NCBI GenBank assembly: GCA_019359015.1
Contig: JAHHID010000040.1
Coordinates: forward strand, 1-62,853
Direction of reading: 5' to 3'
Length of the DNA stretch: 62,853 nucleotides
Source of the DNA: Spirirestis rafaelensis WJT71-NPBG6
Lineage (GTDB): Bacteria; Cyanobacteriota; Cyanobacteriia; Cyanobacteriales; Nostocaceae
Shown here: in pieces, positions 1 through 8,482 of the stretch
How positions within the stretch are numbered: the first letter of the stretch is position 1
How the letters are laid out: each line of letters begins with the position of its first letter
Program-made: the position numbers and the translations under genes
The notes under the pieces: model-generated
What the model saw: only the letters and a program-made list of their open reading frames with translations
What the model was told of the DNA's origin: nothing
Databases searched by the model: none

Positions 1-1
1 C

Positions 2-94
2 AAAACTCAAATTCTTGAATTTATCGACTATTTTAATAAAACAATGGCTAAACCTTTTAAGTGGACATATAAGGGTAAAGTGTTGGCTATCTGA
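2..94 (+). mobile_element. IS630-family transposase, C-terminal end (cut by window edge)
   Basis: An open frame enters from the left edge and ends at TGA 92-94. Its 30 codons finish with IDYFNKTMAKPFKWTYKGK followed by VLAI. A tail of the form YFNxTMAKPFKWTYxGK is, from memory, characteristic of the DDE transposases of IS630-type elements in cyanobacteria. Only the last residues are visible, so it cannot be said whether the transposase is intact. No terminal inverted repeat was identified downstream. The call rests on recognition of this short tail. Confidence 0.65.
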
Positions 95-114
95 TACTTG
101 GCTTATTTCCGCCG

Positions 115-260
115 TACTGTACTAGTACCGCTTCTCCTTCAAAGACGCTTCCACGAGTACGCAAACCGCAGAGACAAACAGCAACGTTAGGTGAACCGAA
201 TGAGAGACTCTGCGAACAGCGGAAGCTGTGCGAAGCTTTGAGGGTACGTTACGAGCGATC
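115..260. repeat. GC-richer interspersed repeat-like DNA
   Basis: Short pieces such as CGCTTCTCCTTCAAAGACGC and GCGAACAGCGGAAGCTGTGC resemble the dispersed, partly palindromic non-coding repeats of Nostocales genomes. AGCGGAAGCTGTGCGAAGCTT is locally palindromic in part. No gene is visible between the transposase tail and the isomerase gene. Confidence 0.35.
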
Positions 261-312
261 AAACTTATCTTTGCTCAGACTTCTTGGAAACCTTCGCGAT
301 CGCTGTAGCCTT

Positions 313-1059
313 CTAACTTTGTAATTCTGAAAAATTAAGCATATAGTCTAACTCCGCAGTTAGCCACTGCTCAAACATATTATTCAAAATTTCTTGATAT
401 CTTTCAGGTGATAATTCCGCAGGAATTAACTCTTCAACCATTAAAAGATGATAACCTTGATCAGTTTTTAACGGTCCAATCAATTGCTTAGGTATTGTTG
501 TAAACATAATAGCAGCTATATCTGCCTGCATAGCCCAACGGTATATTTTTCCTTCGTAACCACACTTTTGTCGGCGGTTATCATCAATATCATAAAGGTG
601 AGCCGCATCATAAAAACTGATTTCGCCTTCTTCAATTTGATAGTAAAGTTCTTGAGCCAGTTTTTGAGAATCAACAATGATTTGATAAAATATAACTTGC
701 TCAAAGCTCTGGTAATTTTGGATAAAAAAACTTTCTACTTCTTTAGCAAAAAGCGTCTGGGCTAATTTCTGTGACAATAAACGGTTGCGGATTCCGACTT
801 CCCAATCATGCAAACTGATCAATTCATCTGTTAACCATGACAATGTATCTGTAGCTTTCTCCAAACACTTTTCACGGCGCTGACGATTTGCTTCCGCCTC
901 AATTTCCTCGGTCGTTACAATAATTCCTCTTTCTTCTACAACCTTGCATATCAATTTTTGAAATAAAATCTTTTGACAGACTTCTTTAAAATTAATTTCG
1001 CTTTTGAGGAAGCTAACAATTTCCTCAGGTTCAATAACTATTTTTAAATGGTTATTCAT
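313..1059 (-). CDS. Parvulin/SurA-type peptidylprolyl isomerase
   Basis: The 248-residue product has an N-terminal helical part followed, from about residue 110, by a parvulin-like (PpiC) domain: a QVIFYQIIVDSQKLA start, an EGEISFYDAAHLYDID helix and a C-terminal IGPLKTDQGYHLLMVEEL strand. Parvulins isomerise prolyl peptide bonds. There is no signal peptide, so the protein is probably cytoplasmic or carried with an exporter. It lies downstream of hetP and hetC in the same orientation. In cyanobacteria such isomerases often sit beside peptidase-containing ABC exporters, and HetC is one, so a role in handling an exported peptide is possible but is inference. A 391-bp gap with a hairpin separates it from hetP, so it probably has its own promoter. 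Confidence 0.8.
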   Translation of the reverse strand: MNNHLKIVIEPEEIVSFLKSEINFKEVCQKILFQKLICKVVEERGIIVTTEEIEAEANRQRREKCLEKATDTLSWLTDELISLHDWEVGIRNRLLSQKLAQTLFAKEVESFFIQNYQSFEQVIFYQIIVDSQKLAQELYYQIEEGEISFYDAAHLYDIDDNRRQKCGYEGKIYRWAMQADIAAIMFTTIPKQLIGPLKTDQGYHLLMVEELIPAELSPERYQEILNNMFEQWLTAELDYMLNFSELQS

Positions 1060-1364
1060 TAGTATTGTTTTTTTCTAAATAACCTAATCCTCTTATATCA
1101 TGTCGGGCTGATTATTTTTCGACAAGGGCATCTGTGCAAATGTCTTCCAATCCTCTTTCCACCTGCGAAGTGCCCCTTGCTCTCTACAGTTTTTATGATA
1201 AGTCTTCAACTCGACACGAGCTTAGAGGATGTCTGAGAAGAATGTATAAATTATTGATAAAATATTACTAAGTATTTTAGCATGTTACTATAACTAAATA
1301 TAACTCTAGAGAATACTCAGTTTTTTACCTATAGTGCTTACTCATGATTTTATAGTAATGATCA

Positions 1365-1432
1365 TAGCTTTGGCGAAAGGTAATAGGGCATATGAATTAT
1401 TACCCATGCCCTATTGCCAATTAGCAAAGCTA
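1365..1432 (-). terminator. Long imperfect hairpin after hetP; remainder of 1060-1450 gap empty
   Basis: Arms TAGCTTTGGC...TAATAGGGCAT (1365-1391) and ATGCCCTATTGCC...GCAAAGCTA (1406-1432) pair over most of their length, 19 bp past the hetP stop in the direction of hetP transcription. There is no clear T-tract, so it may be an RNA 3'-end stabiliser, a terminator or a small palindromic repeat. The rest of 1060-1450 is AT-rich and shows no gene. Confidence 0.45.
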
Positions 1433-1450
1433 TAAGTTGGCGACACACTG

Positions 1451-1921
1451 TTAATTTAAGTTACAGAATTTTTCGGAAAATTCTGGAGCTACTTCTGGTC
1501 TTAATTCAGATTTGATGGATTGATATTCATGAATTTGTGTTGCCAACCACTGATCTAAACCGCGACCACGAATTTGTGTATTGTGTTTGCCAACTACTTC
1601 CAGATAAGGTATGTCTTTAATTTTGCTTAAACAACTGGGTGAAATATTACCTTCAGACCTTTTTTCGGAAGATGATTTGACAATTTGTAGATTTTCGTTG
1701 TGTTGTTGATTTGACCTCATCTGCTGGGTGTTTTCTTTGAGCAATCGATTATAGGTGCGGTAGGGAATGTAATGTAGAGGATTATACCCGGCGAAACGTA
1801 GCATCAAAACACAAGCCCAGGAATACTTTCCGGCAAGAATGGCTTCAACTACCTGGTCTAATTGCTCAGGATTAATTGCCTTATTTAATTTGTGACTAAT
1901 GTTAGTAATATCTTGATTCAT
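1451..1921 (-). CDS. hetP: Heterocyst differentiation protein HetP
   Basis: The 156-residue protein has the conserved HetP-family core [20 protein letters not shown] (about residues 27-46) followed by [18 protein letters not shown], then a variable polar stretch and a conserved C-terminal part around [22 protein letters not shown]. HetP-family proteins promote commitment to heterocyst differentiation in Anabaena, where hetP is a direct HetR target next to hetC. The hetC gene lies upstream in the same orientation here, which favours hetP itself over its paralogs. Length matches my memory of Anabaena HetP. A long non-conserved upstream region with a HetR-like inverted repeat at 3299-3315 suggests HetR-dependent expression with a long leader. 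Confidence 0.88.
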   Translation of the reverse strand: MNQDITNISHKLNKAINPEQLDQVVEAILAGKYSWACVLMLRFAGYNPLHYIPYRTYNRLLKENTQQMRSNQQHNENLQIVKSSSEKRSEGNISPSCLSKIKDIPYLEVVGKHNTQIRGRGLDQWLATQIHEYQSIKSELRPEVAPEFSEKFCNLN

Positions 1922-2034
1922 AGTTTTAGGTGTCTTGGATGAAGTAAACCAGGCTAACTTTGGCTTTGATTTTTGGTAACGAAATGGAAACTTGCTTTTA
2001 TCAACAGCACCTTGTATGCAACTAGTTGATTAGC

Positions 2035-2769
2035 TCATGTCGGGGATGGATTAGTGAATGATTGGGTGCAGTGGCTATCTGACTTGTTCCAAAGAGCGAT
2101 CGCTCTTCTGGCTAGCACCATCAAAATCAAGTTTGATTTGCACTTTGATTTTTTGTTGATAAAATCTGCTAATTGCTGAAGCCGGATAAGCAATGAAACT
2201 AGGCTTGCATCCTGGGGTAGTATTAAGAGCGATCGCCCAAACGTTTGTACCACTTGCGAAAGTGACCTCTCACAGATTCCCCATTTTGCAGTTTTCTGCT
2301 CTAGTAACAGTCGCTCAAGAGCGTTTACAGTAAACTTAAAAAAGTTTTTTTGCACTCTTATGGCATAAGGGTAAAGCTTAAAGGGTAAAGGTTTTTTCTT
2401 GCCCCTTTCCACCCGACTATGCTTCAGTTGGGGAAATACACCACTTACGTGACTGCCGGGAAACCATGCACGGCAGTTCTTCTTGGAGGAAACCCCTATA
2501 AATACGGACTGCCTCACCAACCCAGTGGCTCTCGAAGACCAAACTACCGCTCTTGTTCGGCTTTCCCCAACTTCTGCAACAACCCTAGTGTTTTCCGAAG
2601 GGTTAGTGGTAATTGCGGTTGTTTTATCTTTTGCTAATACCAGCTGGTTTGCTAATGCCAGTTGACCATCTGTGATGGCAATTTTAACTACTTTGCCGTC
2701 TAAGTTAATTTCTGAACTGCTTGTTTGACTTGAGGTTTTGACTGCATTTACTAAAATGATTTTTTCCAT
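2035..2769 (-). CDS. Hypothetical ORF in the hetP upstream region, disrupted by repeat DNA
   Basis: No family is recognised. The 244-codon ORF starts with MEKIILVNAVKTSSQTSSSE after an AGGTCAGCT sequence that could serve as a ribosome binding site. Residues about 1-70 are polar and acceptable as protein. Residues about 70-125 are translated from an interspersed repeat (2405-2560). The C-terminal half contains two HIP1-type GCGATCG sites and basic, low-quality sequence. The likely history is a short ORF extended by repeat insertion. It lies between hetC and hetP on the same strand, inside what would be the hetP leader transcript. It could be non-coding. If translated, its first 70 residues are the part to test. 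Confidence 0.3.
   Translation of the reverse strand: MEKIILVNAVKTSSQTSSSEINLDGKVVKIAITDGQLALANQLVLAKDKTTAITTNPSENTRVVAEVGESRTRAVVWSSRATGLVRQSVFIGVSSKKNCRAWFPGSHVSGVFPQLKHSRVERGKKKPLPFKLYPYAIRVQKNFFKFTVNALERLLLEQKTAKWGICERSLSQVVQTFGRSLLILPQDASLVSLLIRLQQLADFINKKSKCKSNLILMVLARRAIALWNKSDSHCTQSFTNPSPT
2405..2560. repeat. Interspersed repeat inserted in the hetC-hetP interval
   Basis: GC-rich relative to its surroundings, with an internal inverted repeat ACTGCCG...CGGCAGT (about 2453-2477) and the motif GGAGGAAACCCC found in several repeat clusters of this window (for example near 8265). The sequence looks non-coding on both strands despite open frames. Confidence 0.5.
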
Positions 2770-3819
2770 TAGCTGACCTGCGATGGGAAACTCGACTGTT
2801 TGTAATCAAGTTTGTTTACTGCTCCTGCCGCAATGCTGTCTGATTTCCTTTGGTGTAAAGGCTCGACGAAATAAGCCGAAGAGTCAGGCTTACAGTTTGA
2901 AAGCTGTTGCTTGGCAGTAATTCAAAGGTAAATTTTTACCTTTTGTCATGACAGATGACAGGCAGGAGAAAGTCTGCGTGTAGCTTTTGGTAGATACAGT
3001 TTTGTCAAAAATAGAAATTCTGCCGACTCCTAATTTAATTCTATTTTCCTGACATTTGTATGTATTGGAAAATACACTTTTATGAGGACAAGTTAAGAAA
3101 AAACCCCTGGGTGTTAGAGTAGCAAAGAGAAAATCTTTATCTTGAATCGTTAAAAGTAACATTTGTATTTATACTGTTTTTTGCTGTTAATGTCATCTGC
3201 CATTTTGGCATTTTTATAAGTCAAATTTACAGTTTACGGTGTGATATTTACTTAAGTGTTGTGCAACTTTATATTTTGTCCTTTATTACTTAAGTGATAG
3301 GGGGTTTCACCCCTCACATTAAACTTAATTGAGACTTTTTCTTGGTTGCTTTTATGGCGGAATCTGCTATTAAACAAAATTCTTAATAAGGTCGAAATAG
3401 AATTACGTTTATGGCATTTTTCAAACTAAGATTAATGGTTATTATAAGTAAGTTTTTTTAAAGACTTTAATATTATTGATCAGAGACTATTTGAGCTAGC
3501 TCGTTGGTAGGACAGGCTTTGGCTATTCTGACATTCTGCCAAAATAGCCATAAACAACTTGTAATTTTTGCGAAAAAAATCAATAATTCGGTACAAATAG
3601 TAAGTTGTTAAATATCGTCAAATATGATAGAATTATTGAAATTTAAAAAAATTTATAAATACAATAAAATAGCCATAGCGATATCTTTAGCAAAAAACAT
3701 GCAGTAATTTTAGCCAAGAAATCGTTAAGTTTTTCATAGGTTATGGGAAGTGAAGTCCTGGATTTAACTTAAGTATTCTCCAAATATTTGTGCTTAGGTT
3801 GAGAGATAAATAACTCAAA
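2770..3819. other. hetC-hetP intergenic region, likely hetP promoter
   Basis: About 1 kb of AT-rich sequence. A 90-codon minus-strand frame at 2890-3162 has unconvincing composition and is not called. The region holds the HetR-like inverted repeat (3299-3315) and three copies of the palindrome ACTTAAGT (3250-3257, 3288-3295, 3767-3774). On the minus strand the sequence below the inverted repeat is AT-rich and suits a hetP promoter, but no transcription start can be assigned. Confidence 0.5.
3299..3315 (-). promoter_or_regulatory. Candidate HetR-binding inverted repeat upstream of hetP
   Basis: Read on the minus strand the 17-mer is GAGGGGTGAAACCCCCT. The HetR site described for the Anabaena hetP promoter is, from memory, GAGGGGTCTAACCCCTC. 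The two agree at 13 of 17 positions, including the whole GAGGGGT left half and AACCCC of the right half. The element is upstream of hetP and downstream of hetC, as in Anabaena, though about 1.4 kb from the hetP start because of intervening repeat DNA. Confidence 0.65.
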
Positions 3820-6800
3820 TCAGTGAGATTGCAGATGCAATTGCTGTTGAGATAAGTGGTAATAAATACCGTTAATTGCCATTAATTCTTCATGAGTGCC
3901 CTGCTCAACAAGGATACCTCGGTCTAGGACAAGTATGCAGTCAGCATTGCGAACGACACCGAGATGATGGGCGATGATAAAAGTGGTGCGAGTCAACCGG
4001 GCTAAATTTTGTTGAAACCGACGTTGTGATGCATCTAGAGAGCTAATGGCTTCATCTAAAATCAAAATTCGGGGTTTCCTCACAAGTGCGCGAGCGATCG
4101 CTATTGTTTGGCGCTGTTCATGAGAAAGCATCAAGCCTTGTCCCACTTGGGTATTGTACCCGTCGTGCAGCGCTTCGATAAAGCTGTGTGCTTCGGCTAA
4201 CTTGGCAGCGGCGATCGCCTGATCAAGAGTAAATTTTGAGTCAAACAGGGTAATGTTTTCCCAAATCGTCCCTGAAAACAAGAAACACTCTTGCGGCACC
4301 ACACCTAATTGACTTCGCAACGATTGAAGAGAAACATCAGCAATATCATGTCCATCAATCAAAATTCGTCCAGCGCTTGCAGGATATAAACCAGCCAGCA
4401 AATTTACTAAAGTGCTTTTACCGGCACCGCTAGCACCAACAATACCAATCGTCTGTTGGGGTTTCACTTTAAAAGAAATATTTTGCAGGATGTGCTGTTC
4501 ATCTTGGTTGTAACTAAAAGACACATTCTCAAAAACAACCTCGCCAGAAATCGGGGGTAGCACCGATAGCGGTTTTTGAAGATTTCCTTCTGGCACACAA
4601 CCAAAGACATCATTCACCCTTTCTATGGAAATTACCGCCTCTTGGAACTTATCCCACACCCCCACCAAAGCCAAAACAGGGTTGAGGACATTACTGTATG
4701 CCATGTTAAAAGCCACAAACTGACCAATCGTCATTTGCTCGCTCATTACCAGAGCCGCTCCACACCACAACACCGCCGTAGTACCTAGGTGATTAAGCAA
4801 ATTGCTAATTAGTTGCAAGTTGTTAGCTAGTTTCTGCCCCTGAAACCGCACTTTCAACATACCCATAAAGCGCTCTTGCCAACGCGAACTGATTGAGCGT
4901 TCGGCTGCTAAACCCTTTACGGTGCTAATACCTGCGATCGCCTCAACTATTGATGAGTTTTGCACCGCCGATTCTTTGGCGATTTCTCGCGACACCTGAT
5001 TGATAAAGGGATTTGCCGCTAAATTCAAAATTGCGATCGCTAAAATAAGGAGCGAAACCAGCAATGTCAACGGCAAATTGTAAAAAGCCATCAATCCAAT
5101 ATAGACAACAGCGCATAGTCCGTTTATAATTGCATTCACAGCATGACGGCTGAGAAACTGTTGAATTTTACGGTTTTCCTGAACACGGCTGGTTATGTCT
5201 TCGACTTGGCGAGAAGCAAAAAAATCTAATGGCAATTCGAGCGCGTGGCGAATAAAATTGCCAGTTAAGGTCAAGTCGATTTGGTTAGCAAAATAGTCTA
5301 GAAGGTGTTGTCGCAGTGCGGCGATCGCCACGCGGAAGATGCCAAAAAAAAGAAAGCTGCCGATAAACACATTCAATGTGACGCTGCTTTTTAACGGCAT
5401 CAATTGGTCGAGAAACAACTGAGCAAATAAAGGAGTTACCAGCCCAAAAATTGGTAGCAACAATGAAGTGAGAATGATTTTTGATAAAAGGTGGCGGTAA
5501 TCCCTAAATAGCTGCAAATACCGCGTATGTGAAATTTTTTCGCTTTCAATCGCTTGGAAGCGTTCTGTGGGATGTAAAATCACAGCATATTCTGTCCAGT
5601 TAGCGGCAAATTCTTCGCGCGAAAGCGATCGCTTACCAATAGCCGGATCGGAAATTATGACGCGATCGCCTTTAATTTGCCAAACAACTACGTAGTGAAT
5701 TTCTTGCCAGTGGGCGATCCAAGGGGTAGTTTGCCACTCCAGCTTACTCAAAGAAGCCCGCACGGTTAGGGTATCATATCCCAACGTTTCTGCTGCTGCC
5801 GCTAAACCTGGGAGGGATGCACCGGTTTTGTCTACTTGTGCTAAGTTACGCAAAGTGTTTAAACTGAAGCGTTTACCCCAGTATTGGCTAACCATCGCCA
5901 AACACGCTGCACCACAATCAGAAGAACTTTGCTGTTGAATAAAGGGATAGCGACGCCATAACGAGGCGATTGACCAAGGTACACTTACTTGGGGAAAGTC
6001 AATTTCTGATGTCTCTAACTCGAAGTTGCTAGAAGATACTAACAGGGGAAATGTTTTAGCCTCAGGGTGTTCTTCTTCGATTTCCTGGTGATTTGCTGTG
6101 CCAGTTTGAACAAGTGGCTGCTGCTTGGCTAATTGAGGAGCGATCGCTTTTACCGATTCCCAATTTTCTCTAGGCAGGTGATATAGTAATAGATCAGTCT
6201 CGGCAATCCAAGTTGGTAGCGTCATCGCATATTCCCAGCTTTGTGTAACAACCGGGGGCTGAATGTCTGATAAAGTGTGAATCTTTCCACTTGCAAGCCA
6301 AAATCGACCTTGATTAGGTGGAATTACTTCTAGCAAAGATGAGCCAGCATTTACCTTGATTTGTTTGAAGTTGGGTAAGAGTTCTTGTAGTTTTTGGCTA
6401 GTTTGCGAACGAAATTCTGTATGCGTCTTCAAAAAAATCAACGTTTGCCGCTCATAAGTTATTTGCTGTAAATAACCTTTGAGATTGGGTATTTCACTAA
6501 ACCACGGCTTCAAGTCTTTTAGGCTAATGTAAGCAACCAAACCCGCACTTGATGCGATCGCTCGATATTGTAAAGATTGATTACAGAAAAAATCGTCTGC
6601 GCCAAAAATTTGCTCCGCCACAAGCAACTGAGTTGACACTTTTCGTCCTAAAATAGCGTCAAAGCCCAGCAGTCGCACTTTCCCAGTGCAAACTAAGTAA
6701 ACAACATTACGGGTGTCTTCATCTTCAAAGATACCGTAGCTAGTCAAATCGTCGCCTAGTTGAAACTCCAGAATTTTCCAAAAAGAGCTAAAGTCGGATA

Positions 6801-6921
6801 CTAAGTTAGTATGACCCGCAACTAACCTCAACAATCCGAGGATAGCCGCATTGAGAGTGGGATGCTGATTGCTGGTATATTTCAGCTCTCCCTGAACTCT
6901 TAACGACGAAAAGGAGTTCAT
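3820..6921 (-). CDS. hetC: HetC, peptidase-containing ABC exporter with cyclic-nucleotide-type domain
   Basis: The 1033-residue protein has three parts: a cNMP-binding-like domain (about 45-150), a C39 peptidase domain (about 325-450) and an ABC exporter with membrane segments (about 480-750) and ATPase (about 795-1030). The C39 triad appears intact: C336 in SDCGAACLAM, H409 in EIHYVVVW and D425 in SDPAIG. Walker A is GASGAGKST (829-837), Walker B LILDEA (D956, E957) and the switch histidine H986. The ABC signature reads LSHEQ instead of LSGGQ. Architecture, length and the neighbouring hetP identify HetC, which is needed early in heterocyst differentiation and has been linked to handling of PatS-type peptides. 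No GTA-N8-TAC NtcA site was found by eye in its 1.5-kb upstream region. Confidence 0.9.
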   Translation of the reverse strand: MNSFSSLRVQGELKYTSNQHPTLNAAILGLLRLVAGHTNLVSDFSSFWKILEFQLGDDLTSYGIFEDEDTRNVVYLVCTGKVRLLGFDAILGRKVSTQLLVAEQIFGADDFFCNQSLQYRAIASSAGLVAYISLKDLKPWFSEIPNLKGYLQQITYERQTLIFLKTHTEFRSQTSQKLQELLPNFKQIKVNAGSSLLEVIPPNQGRFWLASGKIHTLSDIQPPVVTQSWEYAMTLPTWIAETDLLLYHLPRENWESVKAIAPQLAKQQPLVQTGTANHQEIEEEHPEAKTFPLLVSSSNFELETSEIDFPQVSVPWSIASLWRRYPFIQQQSSSDCGAACLAMVSQYWGKRFSLNTLRNLAQVDKTGASLPGLAAAAETLGYDTLTVRASLSKLEWQTTPWIAHWQEIHYVVVWQIKGDRVIISDPAIGKRSLSREEFAANWTEYAVILHPTERFQAIESEKISHTRYLQLFRDYRHLLSKIILTSLLLPIFGLVTPLFAQLFLDQLMPLKSSVTLNVFIGSFLFFGIFRVAIAALRQHLLDYFANQIDLTLTGNFIRHALELPLDFFASRQVEDITSRVQENRKIQQFLSRHAVNAIINGLCAVVYIGLMAFYNLPLTLLVSLLILAIAILNLAANPFINQVSREIAKESAVQNSSIVEAIAGISTVKGLAAERSISSRWQERFMGMLKVRFQGQKLANNLQLISNLLNHLGTTAVLWCGAALVMSEQMTIGQFVAFNMAYSNVLNPVLALVGVWDKFQEAVISIERVNDVFGCVPEGNLQKPLSVLPPISGEVVFENVSFSYNQDEQHILQNISFKVKPQQTIGIVGASGAGKSTLVNLLAGLYPASAGRILIDGHDIADVSLQSLRSQLGVVPQECFLFSGTIWENITLFDSKFTLDQAIAAAKLAEAHSFIEALHDGYNTQVGQGLMLSHEQRQTIAIARALVRKPRILILDEAISSLDASQRRFQQNLARLTRTTFIIAHHLGVVRNADCILVLDRGILVEQGTHEELMAINGIYYHLSQQQLHLQSH

Positions 6922-7597
6922 GGCTTAATCTTAAATGTTTTAGTAAAGTTTTTAACTTTGGCGGAGCGTGCTAATAGAGCACCCAAAAACCTAGCAATTC
7001 CTTTGGGATAAGGTTTAGCTTTATTCCAATAGCCTCTGGAAAACGCAATTCATTGTGTTTTTAATTGCTAATTGCTTCACTCTCATTTTTCAGCGGCTTT
7101 TCGTTAAATAACTGTATCAAATCACACAATTTTTTGGCAAACCCAATTACTTGTTCCACCAGTGTATTAATTACCCTCTAATGCATTGTTATAAAGTTTC
7201 GCCTATTACCTTCAATAATCCTGTCATACTTTATCAAAATTTTACTTATCCTTTAACCTCAATTTATGAAAATAGCTATCAAGCAAACAACTGTTAAAGC
7301 TTATCCTTTTTTAGTTTAAACATAGATTGTATATGAATGTAATATCAGGCTAGTAAGAACATTTGTATTATTTGTCAGATTGGTAATGGTGAACCAGCAC
7401 AATTTTCCTGGTTTCTTTCTCAATGGCACTCTCGTTCGTCTCCCCAAGGAGTGAAAGAGAGAAGGGGGGTAATGGTTTTGCCCAACCGATTACGAATTAG
7501 CAACTGTATATATGATTAATCGAACTTGGTGTAATAAAGAGGTCATTTATCTGTGTTTAGACGTTGTGTTACATTCATTTTGATAAATAAACTTTTC

Positions 7598-7747
7598 ACG
7601 TCTCGTGCCTTCTGAAAAAAATCTTAGTAAAAGCATTTTTTAGTTCAAAGATTTGTACATTCTGAACATAAACGTATCTTGCCTTCTGAAAAAAAAATCT
7701 TAATAAAAACATTTTTTAGTTCAAAGATTTGTACATTCTGAACATAA
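7598..7747. repeat. Tandem duplication, two copies of about 75 bp
   Basis: Copy 1 spans 7598-7671 and copy 2 7672-7747. Both run from ACGTnTCnTGCCTTCTG through an A-tract and ATTTTTTAGTTCAAAG to TTGTACATTCTGAACATAA, with only a few substitutions and an A-tract length difference. Each copy ends in an imperfect dyad TGTAC-N5-GAACA, which could be a protein site. The pair is about 0.7 kb upstream of hetC. Confidence 0.9.
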
Positions 7748-8040
7748 TTAGTGTGATATTGTTTATATTTTCGCCACAATCTAGTAATATTTGCATTTTT
7801 TAAACTAGTAGTCTTGAGTGTTGAGTAAATCAAACTTAGCCACTACTCATCTTTTCTATTACTTCTTTAAATAACCGGAAAGTGTAACCATAGATGTAGA
7901 AATCTTTTTGATAAAGACTTAGCGCCAAGTAAACTAAAAAACGCAGATAATTAAATATCTGCGAGCTTTACTAGGTATCATTTGCCATCTCCGATTCCAG
8001 TAGTTTTTAATCGAATGAACTACATTTAAAAGACTTAACC

Positions 8041-8300
8041 CCCCCAAGATAGGCAGGACTTACGCTTTTAGAAGCAAAAAACGTAGACGGAACAGCGGTG
8101 AAGCAGCGCTCTTGGGAGGGGAGCCATTGAGGCATCGGCAGCGCGCTGCCACAGACAGTTTCCGTGGAGAGCGACTGCCGCAAGGATTGCCCAGCACACG
8201 CGCATGTGGCGTTTTCCTGGAGCAGGTAACTGTACCAAGTCCCTAGCGCAGCGGGAAGTCTGAGGGGAGGAAACCCCCGTTCAGAACTTCGGTGGCTTTT
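8041..8300. repeat. GC-rich interspersed repeat cluster
   Basis: A block clearly richer in G+C than flanking DNA, with motifs GCAGCGCGCTGCC (palindromic), GGGGAGGAAACCCCC and TGGGAGGGGAGCC that recur in other repeat clusters of the window. No coding frame is convincing. Confidence 0.55.
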
Positions 8301-8482
8301 GCGCTGATTCGGTGATAGTGAAGGGGAAAATTATTGCAAGACGTGGTAGGGGAGAGACGATTTGACTTTCGTCAAAATTACTCTAGAGGTATGCGCGTTT
8401 AATTGGGTTGACCTAGTTGAGAAATAACTAGAAGTTAAAAGGTTTTGCGGTGATTAAAGGTAGGGAGCTAAACATGCACAGA

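Larger units (their letters stand above)
6922..8482. other. Long hetC upstream region without a gene
   Basis: About 1.56 kb. The first 1.1 kb is AT-rich, contains a tandem duplication (7598-7747), and presumably carries hetC regulatory sequence. The last part (8040-8300) is a GC-rich interspersed repeat cluster. Short frames such as 7645-7833 minus lie in the duplicated AT-rich DNA and are not credible genes. Confidence 0.6.

Noticed and set aside
2890-3162. 90-codon minus ORF between hetC and hetP
   Set aside because: No recognisable feature and it lies in AT-rich putative promoter or leader DNA.
6922-8040. NtcA sites (GTA-N8-TAC) upstream of hetC
   Set aside because: Several GTA triplets occur but none has TAC at the right spacing in a reading by eye.
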